From positions 496,001-560,000 of the forward strand of contig NC_064654.1 of the NCBI RefSeq assembly GCF_001723175.1: DNA of 64,000 nucleotides. Direction: 5' to 3'. This document shows, piece by piece, positions 56,706 through 64,000 of this stretch. Both the position numbers and the translations under genes were made by a program. The notes below the pieces were generated by a model. The model saw only the letters and a list, made by a program, of their open reading frames with translations. It was not told where the DNA came from and did not search any database. The DNA is from Penicillium oxalicum (lineage: Eukaryota; Ascomycota; Eurotiomycetes; Eurotiales; Aspergillaceae). The stretch's first letter is position 1. Each line of letters begins with the position of its first letter.

Positions 56706-59700
56706 ATGGCCGAAGTCGTGGCCGCAGTAGCTGTGATCTCCTCCTTTGTACAGCTGGTGGACTCTTCTGCCAAACTTGCCAGCCACATCCATGAGTACAT
56801 CCGCCAGACCGAAAGTGCTCCGAAAAACTTATGCCGAATTTACGACCTCTTGCCGGTCTTTATCGAGGCGTTGAAATGGATAGAGGATCCCGTGGTGCTG
56901 AGCGACCTCGATCCGGGAACACAATCTACCATGAGACAGCTGATCGACAGAAGATCCTCACAATTGACCGGACTGGAGGCTATGGTGACCAAACTGATGC
57001 CCGGACGGTCTGACTCGAAGCGCAGAAGAGTGTACAAGGCATTTCTCAGCACAAAGGACGAGCGGAATCTGGAAAAAATCAGTTGCGACATCAAAGACGA
57101 CATTCACATGCTGATTTCTTTGTCGAATCTTATTGTATCGGTCCAGAATTCAAGGATCAGCAGCGAGTCACCCAAGTCGTCCAAATTAATATCATTACCG
57201 ACAATCAACACAAGTGTGGAGAAAGGAGGCACTCAAAGTCTGGACATTGCCAACATGTCACCGCGAACAAGATTCAGATCTTTCGCTGGGCAAGACAATC
57301 GGGACCAAAGACGGGAATACTCCTACTTTTTCGGTCTCGCCAAGTTAGGCCTCATGTACGCTTTTCAGGCCAAGCTGGAAATCTCATGGGGTCGTCCTAC
57401 TTTCTCCATCACGCCCAGTCTGTCATTGCAGCCTCTTGTCAAGCGCACATCACCTGGGGCTGTGATATTTTACCGCTTCTTACATACTGGTGATGATAAC
57501 AAGCTGTCCTCCCTTCAGTTCATGTCCAACAAGTTGGCAAAACAGGCCTTGTCAGAATCATGTCTCGTCTTATCTCGAAATTTGATGAGCAAGAAGCTGT
57601 CGCCATGGGATATCTTTCCTAGTGGCCTGACGTTGCTGGAAGTCGGTGGAGATCATTATCAGAAATGCGGTCATCACACAGCTATTGACACTTTCCTTAG
57701 GAAATTCTGCACACGTCATCCATGTACGCCCCGGAAATATGCGTCGAGTTTATGAAGGTGTTGTGCGACTTTGGTGCCCATGAGAGGGTGAGCAAACCGT
57801 AAGTCATCCTTCCGCCGTATAATGCGTTTTATGGGTGTAGATGCTAAATATGGAGCTCGAAACTAAAGGCTTTTGAAGATAGTGGCCATGTGGAGATTTT
57901 CACCCAATGGAGAGGGAATCCACTTGCGTCTGCTTCAGATGCTGCTCGGTGCAGGATACGATTGCTCAGCTGACGGGTTCTATCACGCCGCGCCAAACGA
58001 AACATGTATATCTGGAGCATATCTTGGGTATTTCAAAAACCACAGATGTGATCACTTCCTTCTTGATTTTCAACGAATATGTTCTCACAACTGTTATGGT
58101 AAGCTCTGGTCAGTTGATAGAGAGATTACGAGAGGCTCGTTTCGCTTACCCTTTCGATCCAGGGGTTTGGGGCCAAACACCTCTGACGGACAGCATTCTT
58201 TGCGAGTCGAAAGAACAAATTCTCCATATTGCCGATTGTTCCAGCTCGCTCGCTGGCCAGAACTTCCTCGGTCAAACAGCCGCGCACTTTGCTGTTCTCA
58301 GACCAGATATTCTTTCGAAACTACTGCAAGCATACCCGGCTTTTGTCTCCCTACTGCACATCCCCGACATCAGCGGTTACTACCCGTTAGATTATGCCGC
58401 AGCATACAAGCTGACAGACTCACTCTCCATCATACTCGAAGCCGCGCCCAACGCTCCGGGAGCACTTTGCCTAGAGTATGCTGCAATTAACGAATGTACT
58501 GAATCAATACGGCTCCTTCTCAACAACAAAAGACTTTTAGGGCTCGGCAGGAATCTCAATCCCCAGCAGTATGTTTCGAATCTGAATTTCCTACTTCATT
58601 GCAAGGAGATGAACACAATTCGCCAAACATTCGACTTTCTTCGTGCGCAACGAGACTCCAATGATAGCTGGCTGAAAAAGGAAGTGTGTTCTCTCACGGC
58701 ACATTTTACTGGGGGGTCCTCCTTGTCGCCCTCGTGTGAACCGGAGCTTCTCAGGCTGATGTTTGAGAATGGCTTGGATAAGCATATGCTATTTGAGGAC
58801 TACAGTCATTGGGGTCATGGCACATTGTTGAATCATGCTCCGGGCTCTGAATGGATAGATTGCCTCATGGAAAACGAGTTCGCTCTTATCAACCATCGTG
58901 ACAGCCTTGGAAGGACGGCACTCATTACTTTCGCGTCTCATGGTTATGCGGACCGGGCTCTCACTCTGATGGATCACGGCTGCGATCTGAATAGCCAGGA
59001 CAATGAAGGGAAAACAGCCATTTACATCTTGATCGGCAAACTCGGACCCGAGTACCGGCATCGTTATTCTGCTCGGGATCCTTATCAGCGAAACCCTTTT
59101 TACTTTGGAGGAATTGCGTATTATCTTACATTCGCTGCCTGTCTTCTTCATCAGGGAGCCGATGTTTCTATCCGTGATCACTGTTTTTGCTTTTGTGTCC
59201 CCGATGGATGTTCTCCACTCCTCCAGCTTCTTGGGAGGGAAGCATCACGACCCTTTGAAAAGGCGGCGTGTGCTCTTTGGGTCCTCGAGCTGCTGATGAT
59301 GATCGATGAGCTTCAAGGGTCTACCGTGGCGCATCAAAGTGTAGACGACATGGTGCGTCTCGACGAGTTTCAGTCACTGGACATGACTCACGTCTGTTGT
59401 CGTTGGTCGCATGGGTTTAAGGGGAGACATTGGAAAAGCGCGAATGAGATCGAACAAGACATCGACGAAATCGTCGACGAGGAACGAGAATTCGGAGTGC
59501 TGCTCGACGAGACAATGAGTGGAATGCCCTTCTCACAGCACCGTGACTCTGTCCAGGAAAGATGGCTTGCCTTGCTCCCAAATTTTGGAGCCCGTAAGAT
59601 TCTCTTTCCCGGATCAACAGAAGAGGGCTGGTTTCGATATGATGCGAGTCCGATGCAGAACACCACAACGGCCCCGGAAAAAGTGACACTGCCACTTGAG

Positions 59701-59943
59701 GAGAGAAAAACTGGTGATCTCGAGGTCGATGAAGATCGTGACATTTTCTGGAGATATTATGGATCCACCGTGGGCGATCATGAGACAATAGAAGACGTGA
59801 GCCACTTGTACTCCGATTGGGTGGAGTGGGTTTATCATAACCCCGGGAAGTACAAATATCCCTTGCCCTTGGACAAGGAGTGGTATGAGAAGAGACGATA
59901 CTGGGCTGCTCGGCAGGCTGAGGTTTTGAGTGCTCTACCTTGA
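56706..59943 (+). CDS. STAND-like N-terminus plus ankyrin-region protein, exon joins uncertain
   Basis: Best model: exons 56706-57641, 57701-57798, 57869-58005 and 58046-59943, giving 1022 residues. The first ~120 residues (MAEVVAAVAVISSFVQLVD...) resemble the N-terminal domain of fungal NACHT/STAND proteins. The second half has degenerate ankyrin-like units (N-F-L-G-Q-T-A-A-H-F near 58261-58290, Y-Y-P-L-D-Y-A-A-A-Y near 58378-58407). It ends with M-T-H-V-C-C-R and D-I-D-E-I-V-D-E-E, both typical of a large pezizomycete ankyrin family. The 70-nt intron 57799-57868 (GTAAGT to AAAG) is convincing. The other two are weak: 57642-57700 begins GTCGGT, and 58006-58045 is only 40 nt. An alternative for the last uses 57949-58045 (97 nt, GTGCAG donor, gctgac branch), giving 1003 residues. 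A frameshifted, decayed gene is a real alternative. Function is unknown; such proteins are often linked to non-self recognition. Confidence 0.65.
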
Positions 59944-61359
59944 TAAGCTGAGGTCTTGTCGCATCTTGGAAAGCTTTTTCTTGCTGTCTTGCTGCCTTGA
60001 CAAAATGCAACAATTGATTTCAGGAGATTCACTGTACGTGGGCTAGATTGTTTGTGTCTCTTTTTCTCTCGCTGTTTGTGTAGATTTGTAAGAGAGTTTG
60101 CCCTCTCTAGGTATTTGCCATCAGGCCCAGCTGCGATGCTATGTTTGCCTGTCATCTGCGATCATGTGATAGCCAGCCAAGAGGGTTTTTCTCTATTCTG
60201 TCGTCTGCATATTCTCCCTCTTTCGTTTTCCTCTGTGCGTCTGTCTTGCCTCCTCGCAGACCACTACTAACAACAAAGATCGTTCCTCTCTCTCTTTTCC
60301 TTTCCTGCGTAGTCAATTTATGTGTAGTATGTATACCCACACTTCGATATTTGTGCGAGACTGTGTACTTTGTTCCCTTTGCTTTGGGTATAGTTGTACT
60401 TTTAGTCTCGGCGCTCGGGTCTCTCGCATACTAGACAGTGAGGGACAGGAGCAACCCAATATTCAATAAACTAGTTAAGCAAGCTCATCTATGTCTAAAG
60501 TTCAACCAAGCTCATTTCCCATTTGGAAGATGAGAGGCTTCCTGCTCCATATACATCTATATTGGATATACTGGTCTTTTGGTATACTGGCTGGCTGTGG
60601 TAGCTTGTTCGATTCAATAAATGAGATAGGTGCACTCTGGAAAGACTCAATTACAATCAAGATTCCCCTGTCAGTATCACCCGTGATCGAGAATTGCATC
60701 AGTGTTGATGCGCCAATGAGACATAGAAAGTTGTACCTTTTCTTCCTTATCCTAGCGAGTCGTCTTTGCCGATACCAATCTTTGTGCTGAATTTGAAGCC
60801 TTACACGGCTTCGAATGGAGGAAGAGAAGAAGATTGAGAGTATCGTTGCATATGATGAGCCCTTACACCGGTCTCGATGATGAAGCAGTCTTCTCACACA
60901 CATTGTTCCTTATTTTTGGTATCAAAGACTTTGTGTCCTACCCGGGACTTTATCTGAGCAGTCAAAGCTTTCCTCAAGAATTCCAGTCTTCAAGCTGATT
61001 GAAGGAGCAAGCGGTACACTAACATGTCTTGATTATGGCAGCCTTGTTCCTTAGGTGTCAATTGTCGAGTCTGCTGACTCATCATGGTAGGGCCTCCCGC
61101 TGAGGTAAGCAGGCTGGATCCGGCCAGAAGATTATTTGCTCCCCTTGAAATGAAAGCCTCCCCTTTGCGCGTCGTGTACATCCCGCCGTGTCAGCTTCTC
61201 CCGATTTTTGTCGGCACTCATTTTTGCTGAGCTTGCGCTTGCTTTTCAGGGCTCACTGTCCCGTGTCTGAGTGTGTGTGCCATTTCCACTGGCTATATCC
61301 CTTTGTCCAAACCAGCCGAACGTCTCCCGACCGACTCTCTCTCAGATAAGTCCGCCAAG
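59944..61359. other. Spacer upstream of the GDP-mannose transporter
   Basis: About 1.4 kb. The left ~450 bases are T/C-rich and may be the 3' UTR of the ankyrin-region gene. The right part holds the transporter promoter and leader. No gene is supported between them. Confidence 0.6.
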
Positions 61360-62741
61360 ATGGTTGATGATAAGAAGAACAACGACTACTCCATCGAGAT
61401 GGACAAACTCGATCAGGGCAACAAGGCCTTTGAGGCTGCGCCGCCTCCATTGAATCGGGCTACGAGCTCTCCGCCTTCATCTATATCCAACAATCCTGCT
61501 CTTCCGGTGCTGGCATACTGCGGTTCCTCCATTCTGATGACCGTGATGAACAAGTATGTTCTGTCGGGCCTGGACTTTAACCTCAACTTTTTGCTGCTTA
61601 TGGTTCAGGTATGTGGTGGCAGTATCTTTCTTTGGCAGACAGTCATCCCATTGAGATTGTTTATTGACAAGCGCAATTTTTAGTCCGTAGTTTGTATCCT
61701 CGCAATCCAAACATGCAAGTCGATGGGCTTGATCACCTATCGTGATTTCAGCTCCGACGAGGCCCGGAAATGTATGCTTGTCTTTTTTTTTTTTTTTTCA
61801 AAAATTGCATCGTGCTCCCAGCGCCCTCGAACCCTAGCTAACATGTGGTTTTATTTTCTTTTTCCAGGGTTCCCCATTACCCTCCTGCTCATCGGCATGA
61901 TCTATACTGGCTCCAAGGCTCTCCAGTTCCTCTCCATTCCCGTCTACACCATCTTCAAGAACTTGACCATCATTCTGATCGCCTATGGTGAGGTTCTGTG
62001 GTTTGGCGGCTCTGTCTCCAACATGGCCCTCTTCTCTTTCGGCCTGATGGTTCTGAGCTCCATCATTGCCGGTTGGGCTGACATCAAGCACGCCGTTGAG
62101 AGCAGTGGTGATACCAGCAGCAAGGTCTCCACCCTCAATGCAGGCTACGTGTGGATGATGATCAACTGCCTGTGCACCTCGTCCTACATGCTCTGCATGC
62201 GCAAGCGCATCAAGTTGACCAATTTCAAGGACTTTGACAGTACGTTTCTGCACTGATCTGCGCCCTTTTGCGTACCAAAAAGACTAACACAGTGACAGCC
62301 ATGTTCTATAACAACTTGCTCTCCATTCCCGTCCTGATTGTGGCCACTTTCCTGGTCGAGGACTGGTCTGCTGCAAACCTGGCCCGCAACTTCCCCGAAG
62401 CCAACCGCAACGGGATCTTCTTCGCCATGTTCATCACCGGTGTCTCCTCCGTCTTCATCTCCTACACCTCCGCCTGGTGCGTGCGGGTCACTTCCTCCAC
62501 CACCTATTCCATGGTTGGCGCCTTGAACAAGCTTCCCATTGCCGTGTCTGGTCTCATCTTCTTCGATGCCCCCGTGACCTTCCCCAGTGTCTCTGCCATC
62601 GTTGTGGGCTTTATCTCCGGTATCGTGTATGCTGTCGCCAAGATCAAGCAGAATGCCAGGCCCAAGACTGGCCTTCTTCCTACCGCCAACCCTCTGGTCA
62701 GCGCCAGCAGCCAAAGCATGCGTGACTCGCTGCGCTCTTAA
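61360..62741 (+). CDS. VRG4: Golgi GDP-mannose transporter (VRG4/gmtA)
   Basis: Four exons, 61360-61608, 61684-61771, 61868-62239 and 62299-62741, give 383 residues. The introns (75, 96 and 59 nt) begin GTATGT, GTATGC and GTACGT and end TTTAG, TCCAG and GACAG. All joins preserve conserved sequence. The start (aagATGgt) is chosen over upstream frame because homologues begin with a short hydrophilic tail here. About ten membrane segments are visible. The two signatures of the family are present: F-Y-N-N-L-L-S at 239-245, and the GALNK motif at 310-314, which contacts the nucleotide sugar. The protein exchanges cytosolic GDP-mannose for lumenal GMP across the Golgi membrane. It supplies mannan, N- and O-glycan and GIPC mannosylation. 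It is usually essential and lacks an animal counterpart. Confidence 0.96.
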
Positions 62742-63796
62742 GAGTCAGGGGAGTTCTTCTCCATCAGAAAAAGTTCTCCCTATACCACAAGGCGTATCAA
62801 ACCAGATATGACCGTCTTCTTTTTTACACCGCCAGTGGTCGCTCTGGCTCTGTTTTTTCCCCGAGCGAGTATCGTGCGTCCGAAAGCAAAACCATCGTGC
62901 ATCTTAGGGCTTTTCGACGACCAAGAATCGCCCACTTCATCCCTCTCTCTTTCTTGGTTCTTGCATATGTATGATTGATGTCTCATTGTGCCCCTCCATG
63001 GTTCCCGAGTTGTTTGCGGGCTGAAGAGTCGACTTTGTGCTTTATCTTTGGTGTTGGTGGATTTGCCTTTTTTTCACTTCTTCCGCGTCCCTTTTTAATA
63101 TCTTTTACCGGAAGACAAGTACTGGCACATGAAGGCAGGCCGTCGGTCTTGAACACTGTATGCATTATCGTAATTTGGGCATGTCTTTTTTTTTTGAGGG
63201 GCCAGGTATAGCCTGATACGGTCTCTGTTCAGTTCCTTGTATATAGCCATGCCATGTTGGAATAGATTGCGTCGTTTGATATACTTGGGGTTGTACCGGA
63301 GTGACTGAGAACCACAGCCTAGAGCCAGTCTATCTTAGACTGTTTCAAAGTGATGATCAGGGCTAAATCACCGCACTCGAATGCTTAACAATTTGGCATC
63401 TACCTTCCTCCTTGTCTTCAATCTCAAATCCATGTTCCCTTAATAACCATTTTTCAACTACCACTCGTCGCATTCCAGTCCATTTCCACTCCAAAAAGAA
63501 GCGCCGGAACTTTGATCGGCCGAGTGGAGCGCGGACCAGCCCCAAATTTCAACCCTCCGTCCGCCAAACTCCCAAATACTCCCCCATTTCTCCTCAAGTT
63601 TCTTAGTATGATATCATATCGTGGATTGTCTTGAATCCTTTTATTTATTGACTTTTTCTTTCTTTCTTTCTCCCCTCTCATCAAAAACCGGGCCTCAATT
63701 CAGACGTAAGCTCGGCGGTGATTGACCCCCAAGATTCAACATCGAATCCAGACCAATTTGGTGAACCCCCCCCCCCCCCCTCTCCACTACGCTACT
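62742..63796. other. Spacer between the GDP-mannose transporter and the truncated right-edge gene
   Basis: About 1.05 kb. The left ~500 bases are probably the transporter 3' UTR. A run of 15 C lies at 63766-63780, directly before the next start codon. Nothing else is seen. Confidence 0.6.
63766..63780. repeat. C15 homopolymer before start codon
   Basis: An uninterrupted run of fifteen C, ending 16 bases before ATG 63797, so it should lie in the leader of that gene. Confidence 0.85.
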
Positions 63797-64000
63797 ATGC
63801 CGCGCAAGAAGCAAAAAAGTGGTCCTTCACCACGTACCAACACCACTACCGGGACTGCGCATCGCGCTGGTGGTGGTAGTGCGGCCAAAAGTGGCTCTGT
63901 GCCGGGAGGACATCAGATGAAGACCAAGGCATCCGTATCGACCTCAACCAAGCTTGGGAATGGAGGTGCAGGTGGTGGGCAAAAGAAGCAGTCGTTGCAG
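63797..64000 (+). CDS. 5' end of an unidentified gene, truncated by the window edge
   Basis: ATG 63797 (ctactATGcc) opens a frame with no stop for 68 codons up to the last base. The peptide begins MPRKKQKSG and is rich in Lys, Gly, Ser and Thr, so it is a disordered basic N-terminus, perhaps nuclear or nucleolar. No domain is visible in the part present. It is called on its open frame, basic composition and position after a spacer; it could also be a chance frame. The remainder lies outside the window. Confidence 0.55.
   Translation, partial: MPRKKQKSGPSPRTNTTTGTAHRAGGGSAAKSGSVPGGHQMKTKASVSTSTKLGNGGAGGGQKKQSLQ

Overview
This is nuclear DNA from a filamentous ascomycete, most probably a Eurotiomycete of the Aspergillus/Penicillium type. 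The evidence is short introns (mostly 40-320 nt) with GTATGT/GTAAGT-like donors and CTAAC/CTGAC-like branch points, pyrimidine-rich 5' leaders, pezizomycete-style proteins, and long AT-rich or homopolymer-bearing spacers. Species cannot be read from the window. All gene models below come from reading the sequence. Family names come from recognised motifs, not database searches.

Layout from left to right. (1) 1-2615: spacer with no supported gene. (2) 2616-8454: a PlsC-type lysophospholipid acyltransferase, then the Paf1-complex subunit CTR9. (3) 8455-23564: about 15 kb with no gene I can support, holding simple repeats, a tandem 14-bp duplication, a G4-like tract and a T18/A14 inverted repeat. 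(4) 23565-32691: a CRIB-motif low-complexity protein, the ESS2/DGCR14 splicing factor and a small OXLD1-like protein, separated by spacers. (5) 33147-38102, minus strand: the calcium-channel subunit MID1 and an ALR/MNR2-type CorA magnesium transporter. (6) 41382-48270: homoserine kinase (THR1), the signal peptidase subunit SPC1, the SCF RING subunit RBX1/HRT1 (minus) and a protein with a PNRC-like decapping-cofactor motif. SPC1 and RBX1 are made of small exons and have to be assembled by hand. (7) 52098-55314: a KNR4/SMI1-like cell-wall regulator with an 11-nt first coding exon, convergent with a PLP1/TXNDC9 phosducin-like protein (minus). (8) 56706-59943: an accessory-type gene with a STAND-like N-terminus and a degenerate ankyrin region; its reading frame needs introns with poor splice sites or else is broken. 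(9) 61360-62741: the Golgi GDP-mannose transporter (VRG4/gmtA). (10) 63797-64000: the 5' end of an unidentified gene cut by the window edge.

The genes are mostly dispersed housekeeping functions (transcription elongation, splicing, ER processing, ubiquitylation, threonine synthesis, ion transport). They do not form a biosynthetic cluster or operon-like system. Several touch the cell envelope (KNR4, MID1, GDP-mannose transporter, SPC1), but I see no sign of joint regulation. I did not find a convincing new multi-gene system. The points most worth following are the 15-kb gene-poor block, the irregular ankyrin gene, the mini-exon of the KNR4-like gene, and repeated near-consensus amino-acid-control elements before homoserine kinase.
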